A DNA stretch of 64,000 nucleotides. It comes from Saccharomonospora amisosensis (GTDB lineage Bacteria; Actinomycetota; Actinomycetes; Mycobacteriales; Pseudonocardiaceae). Shown here in pieces: positions 9,084-17,039 of this stretch. The notes below the pieces were generated by a model. That model saw only the letters and a program-made list of their open reading frames with translations. It did no database searches and was not told the DNA's origin. The stretch is taken from the NCBI RefSeq assembly GCF_011761185.1, contig NZ_JAAOYM010000001.1, positions 3,596,001 to 3,660,000 of the forward strand, given 5' to 3'. Numbering within the stretch: the stretch's first letter is position 1; every line of letters begins with the position of its first letter. Made by a program: the position numbers and the translations under genes.

Positions 9084-9274
9084 GGCCGGGACCTCCGGGG
9101 AACGCTTTGTTCGCTTGTCCTGCGAGGACTGTCGTGAGACGGCGTCCCTGGAGGTTTCAGCCGGAGGCTTGTCATCTCGGAAGGTGTCGTCCCGGTGAGG
9201 ACTGGTTTATCAGCACGATGCAATGCCTCCCGCTCCGGTTGTCGTGTCCATAGACGGGAAAGGAATCGACGCAC
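9063..9274 (+). ncRNA. Predicted IS110 bridge RNA region (left end, copy 1)
   Basis: IS110-group elements encode a guide (bridge) RNA in the left non-coding end. Target loop: GTTCGCT (9109-9115) matches the left target plus core GCTCGCT with one C/T difference; hairpin GTCCT-GCG-AGGAC (9117-9129); then TCGTGAG (9132-9138), complementary to the right target CTCACGA. Donor loop: GAAGGTGTC (9180-9188) equals the element's right end (10558-10566); hairpin GTCC...GGAC (9189-9202); then TATCAG (9208-9213), complementary to the left end CTGATA (9061-9066). The order target loop then donor loop fits the known architecture. Exact RNA ends are unknown. Confidence 0.72.
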
Positions 9275-10549
9275 TTGTTGGGAGTTGGTATCGACTGGGC
9301 GGAGTCGTTTCACGATGTCGCGCTCGGCAGACCTGATAATGGGATCGTCGAACAGTTTCGTATCGACCACACCGCGGCCGGTGTGGGCCGGTTGATCGCT
9401 CGGTGCTTGGAGTTGGAAACCGACCCGGCTGATGTGCGTGTTGTGTTGGAAACCCGGCACGGTGTATTGGTCGAGGCATTGACCGACGCGGGGTTTACCG
9501 TGTTGCCGGTCAACCCTGACCTGGTCGCCCGCCGTCGTGGCCCGGCGAAGAAGAAAGACGACGCCGAAGACGCCCGGATCTGTTGTTTGCTGGCGTTGGA
9601 TCAGTTTCTGGAATTGCGGAAGTTGATCCCGCACGGCAATCTGGCTGGCGAATTGCGTTCGATCGCCCGCGATGACGAACGAGCGGCCCGGGACCAGCGG
9701 CGGCTGCTCAACCGTCTTCGCGCCGATCTGCTGGCCACTTTCCCGGCCGCGCTGACCATCGCCGGTGACGATCTGGGCAGCCCTGTCATGCTGAAACTGC
9801 TGGCCACCTGGCCCACACACGCCCAACTCGCCGGCGCCGGTACCGACGCGATCGAGTCCTTCGCGCGGTCTTCCCGACACGGCTGGCCGGACCGGTTCGC
9901 CGCCCGTGTTGCCGACGCCCTCACCGTCGAGCAACTCCCGGTTCGCGATTACCTGATCCGCGCGAAAGCCACCACAATCTCGTTGACCGCGACCCAGCTT
10001 CTCGCGTTGCGTGAGGCTCGGAAATCGTGGGAACGCCGCATGGCAGAACTGCTCCTCGGCGACACCCGGTACGGCCGCGCCAAACAACCCAGAAATCCCG
10101 ATCCGGGAAAAGCGATACCGGGCGGTGACATCTACCTGAGTTTCCCCGGACTTGGGGACATCCTCGCCGCCCGGATCGCCGGAGAGATCGGGGATCACAT
10201 CGAGCAATTCGACACCCCGAACGGGCTGCAATGCTACGCCGGAACCGCACCCGTAACCCGACGATCCGGCCGCAGCGAGCTCGTCATCGCCCGCCGCCTG
10301 GCCCATAACCGATATCTCGGCACCGCCGTGCACCAATGGGCCTTCTGCACCCTCACAACCTCGACCTGGGCGCGCGAGTTCTACGACCGGAAAATCACCG
10401 CCGGAAAAGCACACCACAGCGCCCTGCGCGCCCTCGCCAACCGCTGGCTGGAAATCCTCTGGCACTGCCTCACCAAAGGCATCCGCTACGACGAAGCCGT
10501 ACACATACGCAACCGATCCAAAACCCTCCAAACAGCTACCGCCGCCTGA
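9275..10549 (+). CDS. IS110 family transposase (recombinase), copy 1
   Basis: A 424-residue IS110 recombinase. The N-terminal RuvC-like DEDD domain shows GIDWAESFHDVAL (Asp 7), VVLETRHGVLVEAL (Glu near 59) and KKKDDAEDARI (Asp near 97-101). The C-terminal Transposase_20 domain has FPGLGDILAARIAGEIG and CYAGTAPVTRRSGRS, which carries the presumed nucleophilic serine. The start is TTG at 9275 (or the next TTG at 9278): an in-frame stop at 9251-9253 excludes anything further upstream, and AAAGGAA precedes it. The gene is intact and identical to that at 18697-19971, so both copies could be active. Confidence 0.93.
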   Translation: MLGVGIDWAESFHDVALGRPDNGIVEQFRIDHTAAGVGRLIARCLELETDPADVRVVLETRHGVLVEALTDAGFTVLPVNPDLVARRRGPAKKKDDAEDARICCLLALDQFLELRKLIPHGNLAGELRSIARDDERAARDQRRLLNRLRADLLATFPAALTIAGDDLGSPVMLKLLATWPTHAQLAGAGTDAIESFARSSRHGWPDRFAARVADALTVEQLPVRDYLIRAKATTISLTATQLLALREARKSWERRMAELLLGDTRYGRAKQPRNPDPGKAIPGGDIYLSFPGLGDILAARIAGEIGDHIEQFDTPNGLQCYAGTAPVTRRSGRSELVIARRLAHNRYLGTAVHQWAFCTLTTSTWAREFYDRKITAGKAHHSALRALANRWLEILWHCLTKGIRYDEAVHIRNRSKTLQTATAA

Positions 10550-10566
10550 GGTTGACAGAAGGTGTC

Positions 10567-11451
10567 TCACCCGACCACCTCCGCTTGCCTGGCACGGGAA
10601 TCGTCGTAGGCGGCCCGCACCACCCGGCGGGTGAGCACCCGGGCAAGCTGGCCGCGGTAGTCGGCGCTGCCGTGGATGTCGTCCACCGGGTCGAGCGAGG
10701 CGGCCGCCAGTTCGGCCGCGTCGGCCAGCGCCCGGTCGGTGAACTCACCCGAGGCGAACACCTCCGACAGTTCGACGACGGTCGGCACCTCGCACACCGA
10801 GAAGTAGCCCGCGCGGACCGACGTCACGCGGCCGTCCGGCGCCGAGCAGACGACGGCGGCCACGCCGCACAGTGCGTAGTCGCCGTGCCTGCGCGCGATC
10901 TCGTCACAGCCGACGCCGCACCGCTCGCCCAGTGAGGGGAAGAAGGCTTCGGTGACAAGTTCGTCCTTGCGAACGGTGGACTCCAGTGGCCCGGCGAACA
11001 GCTCGTCGGCCGGGATGGTGCGAGTGCCCCGCGTGGACGCGGCCGTCACGTGCCCTTCGAGCAACCGCAGCACCGTCGGCATCTCGGCCGCCGCGTCGGC
11101 GTGCACGATGGAACCCACCGTGGTGCCCCTGTTGCGGATGGCCGGATGCGCGACCAGCCGCAACGCCTTGGACAGCAGCGGCTGCACACGCCGGGCCTGC
11201 GGATGCGCCTCGACGTCGGCGTGCCTGGCCACCGCACCGACGCGCACCCCCGAGCTGTCCCAGGTAATCCGGGACAGCTCGGCGATGGCGTTGATGTCGA
11301 CGAGCATCCCAGGGGAGGCCAGTCGCATGGACAGCAACGGGATCAGGCTCTGGCCGCCGGCGAGAACCTTCGCGTCGGGATGGGTCGCCAGTAGCTCCAG
11401 CGCAGCCGCCAGCGAGGTGGGGCGGGCGAACTCGAACGGAGCAGGCTTCAC
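10567..11451 (-). CDS. Molybdenum hydroxylase FAD-binding (medium) subunit
   Basis: A 294-residue CoxM/XdhB-type flavoprotein. FAD-binding motifs are AGGQSLIPLLSMRLA (residues 31-45) and GTTVGSIVHADAAAE (around 108-122), the second slightly divergent from the usual TVGGSxAHADPAAE. The start is GTG, overlapping the permease stop by 4 bp. The TGA stop lies at the IS110 junction but is preserved by the insertion. In the ancestral operon this gene overlapped the 2Fe-2S subunit gene; the 1.5-kb IS now separates them. It belongs with the subunits at 6169-9083. Confidence 0.9.
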   Translation of the reverse strand: MKPAPFEFARPTSLAAALELLATHPDAKVLAGGQSLIPLLSMRLASPGMLVDINAIAELSRITWDSSGVRVGAVARHADVEAHPQARRVQPLLSKALRLVAHPAIRNRGTTVGSIVHADAAAEMPTVLRLLEGHVTAASTRGTRTIPADELFAGPLESTVRKDELVTEAFFPSLGERCGVGCDEIARRHGDYALCGVAAVVCSAPDGRVTSVRAGYFSVCEVPTVVELSEVFASGEFTDRALADAAELAAASLDPVDDIHGSADYRGQLARVLTRRVVRAAYDDSRARQAEVVG

Positions 11452-12842
11452 TTCGGACCCACCGGGTCTTCCGCCGTCTCGTCCGAGGCGAGCTGCTTGC
11501 TGCGGCCCTTAACCAGGTGGAAGTACACGATCACGAGGATCGTGCCCAGCGCGATGCCGCCGAGTTCGAAGTTCTCGGTGAAGGTCAGGCTCACCCCGCC
11601 GATGCCGGCGATCAGCCCGGCCGCCAGCCCGATGAGGTTCACCGGGTTGCCGAAGTCGACGCGGTTCTCCACCCAGATCTTCACACCGATCAGCCCGATC
11701 ATGCCGTACAGCACCAGGGTGATCCCGCCGAGCACGCCACCGGGGGTCGCGTTGACCACGGCGCCGAACTTCGGTGACAGCCCGAGCAGGATGGCCACAC
11801 CGGCGGCGGCGTAGTAGGCCGCGGTGGAGTACACCCGGGTGGTGCCCATGACGCCGATGTTCTCCGCGTAGGTCGTGGTTGGCGAACCGCCGAACGCGCT
11901 GGCCAGCGCGGTGGCGAGCCCGTCGGCGCCGATCGCCCTTCCCATGTACGGGTCGAGGTCGTCGCCTGTCATCTGCGCCACGGCCTTGACGTGGCCCGCG
12001 TTCTCGGCGATGAGCGCGATGACACCTGGCAGCACCAGCAACACGAACGTCAGCGAGAACGACGGTGCGTGCACCACGGACACCCCGTCGGCGAGCTGCC
12101 CACTCGGCAGTCCGAACCAGTCCGCCTGCTGAACCTGCTCCCACGAAACGCGGTTGTGCGGCACTGCCTCGCCGTCACTCGTGGGCAACACCGAGGTAAT
12201 CTGCCCGAAAACACTGTCCGCCAACCAGGACATGACATAGCCGAACACCAGCGCGAGGAACACCGCGATGCGAGACCAGAACCCGGGCAGCAGCACCGCG
12301 GCCAGCACCATGAATGTCGCGGTCAACAGCGCGATCCACTGGTCCTGATGCCAGTAGACGTCCGCGACCACCGGGGCGAGGTTGAAACCGATGAGCATGA
12401 TCACCGCGCCGGTGACCGCGGGGGGCAGCACCTTGTGCAGGATGCGCGACCCTCCGAAATGGATCAGCAGGCCGATGGCTGCGAGCACGAGGCCGCCGAC
12501 CATGATCGCCCCGGTGACATCGGCGGAGTCACCACCCTGCGCGCGGATCGCGGTCACCGCCGCCACGAACGAGGCGCTGGTGCCCAGGTAGCTCGGCACC
12601 CGGTTCCGCACGATCAGCAAGAACATGATGGTGCAGATACCCGAGAACATGATCGCGAGGTTGGGGTCGAGACCCATCACCAACGGGAACACGAACGTGG
12701 CACCGAACATGGCGACGACGTGCTGGGCACCCAGCCCCACGGTGCGTCCCCAACTGAGTCGCTCCATCGGGCCCACGGCGGCGCCAGGTGGCGGAGCCTT
12801 CCCGCCGTGGACAACTTTCCAGCTGAACATGGATTTGGTCAC
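11448..12842 (-). CDS. NCS2 family nucleobase permease (uracil/xanthine type)
   Basis: A 464-residue nucleobase:cation symporter-2 protein with about 12-14 hydrophobic segments. Diagnostic stretches are LGAQHVVAMFGATFVFPLVMG near residues 38-58, VLPPAVTGAVIMLIGFNLAP near 140 and NAGHVKAVAQMTG plus GGSPTTTYAENIGVMGTT around 280-330, the last being the classic NCS2 substrate-binding region. The start is GTG at 12842 with GAGGAG five nt upstream. It is the first gene of the catabolic operon and probably imports the substrate (uracil, xanthine or a similar base). The soluble C-terminal tail is acidic. Confidence 0.92.
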   Translation of the reverse strand: MTKSMFSWKVVHGGKAPPPGAAVGPMERLSWGRTVGLGAQHVVAMFGATFVFPLVMGLDPNLAIMFSGICTIMFLLIVRNRVPSYLGTSASFVAAVTAIRAQGGDSADVTGAIMVGGLVLAAIGLLIHFGGSRILHKVLPPAVTGAVIMLIGFNLAPVVADVYWHQDQWIALLTATFMVLAAVLLPGFWSRIAVFLALVFGYVMSWLADSVFGQITSVLPTSDGEAVPHNRVSWEQVQQADWFGLPSGQLADGVSVVHAPSFSLTFVLLVLPGVIALIAENAGHVKAVAQMTGDDLDPYMGRAIGADGLATALASAFGGSPTTTYAENIGVMGTTRVYSTAAYYAAAGVAILLGLSPKFGAVVNATPGGVLGGITLVLYGMIGLIGVKIWVENRVDFGNPVNLIGLAAGLIAGIGGVSLTFTENFELGGIALGTILVIVYFHLVKGRSKQLASDETAEDPVGPK

Positions 12843-12869
12843 GACATCTCCTCGACGCTGCGCTGGCCG

Positions 12870-12877
12870 AAAATTTT
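12870..12877. promoter_or_regulatory. AT-rich palindrome upstream of the permease operon
   Basis: AAAATTTT in the setting CCGAAAATTTTGGG is a conspicuous AT-only palindrome in otherwise GC-rich DNA, 28 nt upstream of the permease GTG. It may be part of the operon promoter or an operator. Confidence 0.3.
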
Positions 12878-12985
12878 GGGCTGACGCTAATGCTGCGGAT
12901 CACACACCAGCACTGTCCACATCTGCCGAACAAGCGGCCGTGGCACTGGCACACCTTGCTGGCGGGGCCCGGCGGGCGACCCGGC

Positions 12986-14641
12986 TCATCGCGCGGAGTC
13001 GCGATGCAGGTCGAGCACCTGCAGCGCCACCGCGGCGTTGAGCCGCAACAACGGGTCCGTGGTGAACGGGCCGAGCATCGTCTGCAGCTTGCTGATGCGG
13101 TATCGCATGGTGTTGTAGTGGAAGAACTGCTTGCGAGCCGCCTCGGCCACGTTGAGATTGGTGTCGAGCAGTACCTGCAACGTTACCCGTAGATCAGCCG
13201 CCTCCGCGGTGTCGGCGGCGAGCTCGCCGAGCACGTCGTGGGCGAACTCGTGCAGCTCACGGGGATCGGGCACCAGTGCTATGAGCCGGTGCAGGCCGAG
13301 GTCGTCGAACCAGGTGGTGCAGCGCCCCCCGCTGATACGCCTGCCGACCTGGATCGCGCGCCGCGCCTGGTTGTACGCGGTCGGCAGGTCCTTCACCGAC
13401 GACACCACGCGGCTGACCCCCACCGAGAACGGCCGCCGCCCACCACCCCTGTCGCCCGCGACCTCGTCGACCAACCGGTCCACCGCGGCACGGGGCGAAT
13501 CACCGGTCACCGACGTCGGCAGCAGGCTCACCACCTCGGTGGAGAAGTCCACGGTGGAGATCGACCGGTCCCACGACTCGCACACCTTCCGCCAAGCCGC
13601 GGCGAACCGTTCCTGCCACAACCGGCGGGTGCTGTCGGACACCGGTTCCTCGGCCGGGTCCGCGGGGTCCATCTCGGCGCAGAGCACGGCCATCGGCCGA
13701 TCCAGTTCCCAACCGAAGGTGCGGGCGTGTTCGACGACGAAAGCCTCGTCCCCTGCGCGATCGAGGAACACGTCGCGCAGGAAGTCGCCTCGGTACTTGT
13801 TCTCCACCACGGCCACCGCCTGCTGCCGGGTGAGCAGCAACGCGACGATGATCGCGGTGCGTTCCAGCGCCTGCACATCGTCGTACCCCAGCGCGCGCTC
13901 GGGGGCGACACACACCAGCCGAGCGAGATCGGTGCCGCCCGCGGGTACCGGCAGCACCCGCGCCTCACCGTCGGCGACCGGATGCGGACCCATCCTCAGC
14001 CGCTCGACGCGGACCCGACCGGAGGAGTCGATCAGATCGAGTCGCACGAGCTGGTCGCGCACCGCGTCGTCGAGCGCCCCGCCCCACTCTCGCCCGTCGG
14101 TGGAGGTCACGACGATGCCCACGCCGAGCACCCGTGCCACCTCGGCGCTGATCCGGTTCAGATCGGCGCCGTGCAAAACCAGTTGGGACAGCGTCGTATG
14201 CAGGGTGTCCGCGCGGGCGAGCGCATCGTCGTGCCGGTGTCCCAACTGCGCGAAGGCCTGCACGATGAGATCGTCGAAGGCCAGTTCCCTCGGCAGGCCG
14301 AGTACGGGGAAATCGAGTTCGTCGGCGGCGGCGAGCGCGTCGGCCGCGACGGAATCGAGGTAGCGGCCGAGCTTGACACCGATCCCGGCCAAGTTGTTGG
14401 CGTGCAGCCCGGGCAGCAGTTCGGTGAGAGTGACGCCGGGGTCACCGTCCCCGGCCGCGAGCGGGTATCCGGTTGTGACCAGCAGTTCGTGCGGCTTCAC
14501 CCAGTCCAGCACATCAGGGACCTCCATGACGTTGACCGCGGACACCGGACGGTCAAGTCCGGCGGCTCCTGCCAGCACGATGGTCCCGTCCAAACAACTC
14601 AGTGTGAGCAGTTCCCGCAACGGCAGGAAATACCGGCGCAT
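12986..14641 (-). CDS. PucR family transcriptional regulator
   Basis: A 551-residue regulator of the PucR/CdaR class, typical activators of purine and ureide catabolism. An N-terminal PucR domain (RRYFLPLRELLTLSCLDG... through about residue 130), a central GGDEF-like domain and a C-terminal helix-turn-helix (LNVAEAARKQFFHYNTMRYRISKLQ) are visible. The open frame starts at 14689, but GGAG lies 6 nt before the ATG at 14639-14641 and the family normally begins just before RELL, so that start is preferred. It lies between the permease operon and the divergent DUF2877-fdrA-DUF1116 operon and probably controls both. Confidence 0.9.
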   Translation of the reverse strand: MRRYFLPLRELLTLSCLDGTIVLAGAAGLDRPVSAVNVMEVPDVLDWVKPHELLVTTGYPLAAGDGDPGVTLTELLPGLHANNLAGIGVKLGRYLDSVAADALAAADELDFPVLGLPRELAFDDLIVQAFAQLGHRHDDALARADTLHTTLSQLVLHGADLNRISAEVARVLGVGIVVTSTDGREWGGALDDAVRDQLVRLDLIDSSGRVRVERLRMGPHPVADGEARVLPVPAGGTDLARLVCVAPERALGYDDVQALERTAIIVALLLTRQQAVAVVENKYRGDFLRDVFLDRAGDEAFVVEHARTFGWELDRPMAVLCAEMDPADPAEEPVSDSTRRLWQERFAAAWRKVCESWDRSISTVDFSTEVVSLLPTSVTGDSPRAAVDRLVDEVAGDRGGGRRPFSVGVSRVVSSVKDLPTAYNQARRAIQVGRRISGGRCTTWFDDLGLHRLIALVPDPRELHEFAHDVLGELAADTAEAADLRVTLQVLLDTNLNVAEAARKQFFHYNTMRYRISKLQTMLGPFTTDPLLRLNAAVALQVLDLHRDSAR

Positions 14642-14724
14642 TGGCATCTCCTGCCGTTGATCAAGGCTAACGTTGGCAACACTCACCATTCGGGGTACCG
14701 TACCGAACGACTAGCGTCCGAGGA
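14642..14724. promoter_or_regulatory. Divergent promoter region with two palindromes (pucR / DUF2877 operon)
   Basis: The 83-bp gap between the divergent starts holds two hyphenated palindromes: GTTG-G-CAAC (14672-14680) and GGTAC-C-GTACC (14694-14704). Either could be an operator, most simply for PucR. No clear -10/-35 boxes were assigned. Confidence 0.4.
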
Positions 14725-15570
14725 ATGCTCACGTCGCATCACGTTTCGGCCACAACCCGGATCAGGGCGGCCGCTACCTTGCGTGTTCGCGACGTGCTAG
14801 CGGGCCCCGTGCGCGCCGCCACCGTGGTGCACGCGGGCCGAGACGCGGTTTACCTCGATGTCGACAGCTTCTGCCTTGGCGTGCTGTCCCGGTCCGCTAC
14901 CGCGGTGCCCTGTGGACTGCGCACCACCCTGACGTCACTGGCCGACGGCCTCGCCACGCCGACACCCCCCGGATCGCGGGCACAGGTCGGCGGCGGGTCG
15001 CTATTGCTGGGCGACGCGCGGCTGACCGTGGGCAGAGTGGTCGAGGCATCGGTACCGGCGCTGCCTCCCGCGGCGGCACGGCGAGCGGCACGGACACTCG
15101 CGAAGGTTTGCCCACCATTGCCGCACACCCGCGAGGAGTTGCCCGAGGCCGCACTGAGGCTGCTCGGCGACGGTGACCCCGCCGCGGTGCCGCTGCTGCT
15201 CGGTCGCGGCAGCGGGCTGACACCGCTCGGTGACGACGTGCTCTGCGGCTGGCTCGCGACGGTGGCTGCCGGTGTCCTAGGTGGACACGACCCCAGCGGG
15301 GCGCGCCCGGTTGCGGCCGCAGTCGCGGCGCTGGCCGCGCATAACACCACCACGCTCTCGGCGACCCTGCTCGACTGCGCCGCCCGCGGCGAGGCGCTGC
15401 CACGGTTTCGGCGGCTGGTGGCCGACCTCGCCTCGGCAGACCCCGGCGCGGCCGCCGGGCTGACAGCGCTGCTGGAGGTCGGCCACACCTCCGGCCACGG
15501 CCTGGCGCTGGGCCTGCACCTCGCGCTTGACCCGCTCCAGCGTTTCCCCACCGAAAGGACCCTCGTGTGA
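14725..15570 (+). CDS. DUF2877 protein, AllH-like subunit of oxamate/ureide carbamoyltransferase
   Basis: A 281-residue DUF2877 protein, the family of E. coli YlbF/AllH, one of three subunits of oxamate carbamoyltransferase. The conserved core is VPLLLGRGSGLTPLGDDVLCGWLA (around residues 152-175), typical of DUF2877. It opens a tight three-gene operon with fdrA and DUF1116; its TGA overlaps the GTG of fdrA. The AGGA before the ATG at 14725 is unusually close, so the true start could be slightly different. Inferred reaction: phosphorolysis of a carbamoylated amide to carbamoyl phosphate, here probably ureidomalonate rather than oxalurate. Confidence 0.8.
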   Translation: MLTSHHVSATTRIRAAATLRVRDVLAGPVRAATVVHAGRDAVYLDVDSFCLGVLSRSATAVPCGLRTTLTSLADGLATPTPPGSRAQVGGGSLLLGDARLTVGRVVEASVPALPPAAARRAARTLAKVCPPLPHTREELPEAALRLLGDGDPAAVPLLLGRGSGLTPLGDDVLCGWLATVAAGVLGGHDPSGARPVAAAVAALAAHNTTTLSATLLDCAARGEALPRFRRLVADLASADPGAAAGLTALLEVGHTSGHGLALGLHLALDPLQRFPTERTLV

Positions 15571-17039
15571 CCGGTGTTGCCCACGTCGAGCTGCGCCCCG
15601 GCGCCTACGCCGACTCCGTGACCCTGCTACAGGTGAGCCGCCAGGTCACCGCGTTGCCAGGGGTTATCGCCGCCCAGGTGGTGATGGCCACCCCGCTCAA
15701 CATCGAGGTGCTCGCCTCGATGGGCTTCCAGGTACCCATGACGACGCCCAATGACATGGTCGTCGCGCTTCGCCTGGCAGACGAGGCCGCACTGCCGACG
15801 GCGCTGGCCGCCGTGGAATCGGCACTGTCGGCCCCCCGAGGCGGGAGCGACAGCACCGAGCGGGCCGCCGCACCGCGTACGACGCGGTCCGCGCTGGCCC
15901 GCTCGGGCGCCGAGCTGGCGCTGGTGTCGGTGCCCGGCCAACACGCGTTCGTCGAGGCGATGGATGCCCTCGACACCGGCCACGACGTACTGATTTTCAG
16001 TGACAACGTGCCGCTGGAACAGGAACTGATTCTCAAGCGCACCGCGGCCGATCGCGACCTGCTGGTGATGGGACCCGATTGCGGCACAGCGGTGGTCGGC
16101 GGTGTCGGCCTCGGCTTCGCGAACACCACCCGCCCAGGTCCGGTCGGGTTGGTCGCCGCCTCCGGAACCGGATGCCAGCAACTGCTGTGTCTGCTCGATG
16201 CGGCGGGCGTCGGAGTCTCCGCCGCGCTAGGCGTCGGCGGCCGCGATCTCGGCGACGAGATCGGTGGACTGTCCACAATGGCAGCGCTGCGCAGGCTGGA
16301 CGCCGACCCCGCCGTCGAACTGATCGTGGTGGTGTCGAAGCCTCCCGCACCGAACGTCGCCGACACCGTGCGCGCCTTCGCCGACGAGCTGAACACCCCG
16401 GTGCTGCTCGCCCTGCTCGCCCCCGGCGAGGCGGACCTGACCGTCTCGGCGGAAGCCGCGCTTGCCGCGCTCGGCAGGCCGACACCCCGCTGGCCGCGCT
16501 GGGGCAGGCCGTCCGCACCGGCCGGGGGCCGATACCTGCGTGGCCTGTTCGCGGGCGGCACGCTGTGCGACGAGGCGATGCTCATCGCGAGCGAGACACT
16601 TGGCCCCATCCACAGCAACATCCCACTCGAAGCCGGACCCGCACTCGACGGCGCCTTCACCGCCGAGGGACACAGCATGGTCGATTTCGGCGACGACGCG
16701 CTGACCAGAGGAAGGACGCACCCGATGATCGACCCGACGCTGCGGCTGGAGCAACTGGCCAAGGCCGCCGCCGATCCGGAAACCGCCGTGGTGCTGCTTG
16801 ACGTGGTACTCGGCCACGGCGCCGAGCCCGATCCCGCTGGCGCGCTCGCACCCGCCATCAGATCGGCACGGCTGCGCAGGGAAGTGCCGGTCGTCGTCGC
16901 CTGCGTCGGTACCGAATCGGACCCGCAGGGACTGCACACGCAGGCGGGCGCGCTGGCCGAGGCGGGCGCCGAGGTCTACCTGTCCAATGCCCACGCCACG
17001 CGACGTGCCGTCGAGCTGGCCACCGGAGGTGCCCGATGA
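15567..17039 (+). CDS. fdrA: FdrA family protein, AllF-like subunit of oxamate/ureide carbamoyltransferase
   Basis: A 490-residue FdrA protein related to succinyl-CoA synthetase folds (CoA-binding/ligase domains). Seen here are MGPDCGTAVVGGVGLGFAN around residue 170, VGLVAASGTGCQQ around 193 and a C-terminal ligase-like domain (VVLLDVVLGHGAEPDPAG). E. coli FdrA (AllF) is part of the three-subunit oxamate carbamoyltransferase of anaerobic allantoin breakdown. The GTG start overlaps the previous stop (GTGA) with AAAGGA upstream; the stop overlaps the next ATG (ATGA). A segment around residues 92-105 is low-complexity and may be a linker. Confidence 0.88.
   Translation: MTGVAHVELRPGAYADSVTLLQVSRQVTALPGVIAAQVVMATPLNIEVLASMGFQVPMTTPNDMVVALRLADEAALPTALAAVESALSAPRGGSDSTERAAAPRTTRSALARSGAELALVSVPGQHAFVEAMDALDTGHDVLIFSDNVPLEQELILKRTAADRDLLVMGPDCGTAVVGGVGLGFANTTRPGPVGLVAASGTGCQQLLCLLDAAGVGVSAALGVGGRDLGDEIGGLSTMAALRRLDADPAVELIVVVSKPPAPNVADTVRAFADELNTPVLLALLAPGEADLTVSAEAALAALGRPTPRWPRWGRPSAPAGGRYLRGLFAGGTLCDEAMLIASETLGPIHSNIPLEAGPALDGAFTAEGHSMVDFGDDALTRGRTHPMIDPTLRLEQLAKAAADPETAVVLLDVVLGHGAEPDPAGALAPAIRSARLRREVPVVVACVGTESDPQGLHTQAGALAEAGAEVYLSNAHATRRAVELATGGAR

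Larger units (their letters stand above)
9061..10567 (+). mobile_element. IS110-group insertion sequence, copy 1
   Basis: About 1.5 kb, identical in my comparison to the copy at 18483-19989. Identity between the two loci spans 9056-10570, but the outer GCTCG and CAC are best explained as shared target sequence, with a CT core at 9061-9062 and 10566-10567. There are no terminal inverted repeats, as usual for IS110. The element has about 210 bp of non-coding DNA on the left, one transposase gene and only about 18 bp on the right. It sits exactly at the junction of the FAD-subunit stop and the 2Fe-2S-subunit start, antisense to that operon. Confidence 0.93.

Noticed and set aside
9080-10570. A 496-codon frame covering the whole IS110 element on the antisense strand (also at 18502-19992)
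   Set aside because: It mirrors the transposase with typical high-GC antisense openness and resembles no protein family. I keep it only as a possible translational path, not as a gene.
14639-14647. Third copy of CATTGGCA near pucR, similar to the TGCCAATGAT motif
   Set aside because: It is simply the ATG CCA ATG codons at the pucR start and lacks the flanking AT of the other two sites.
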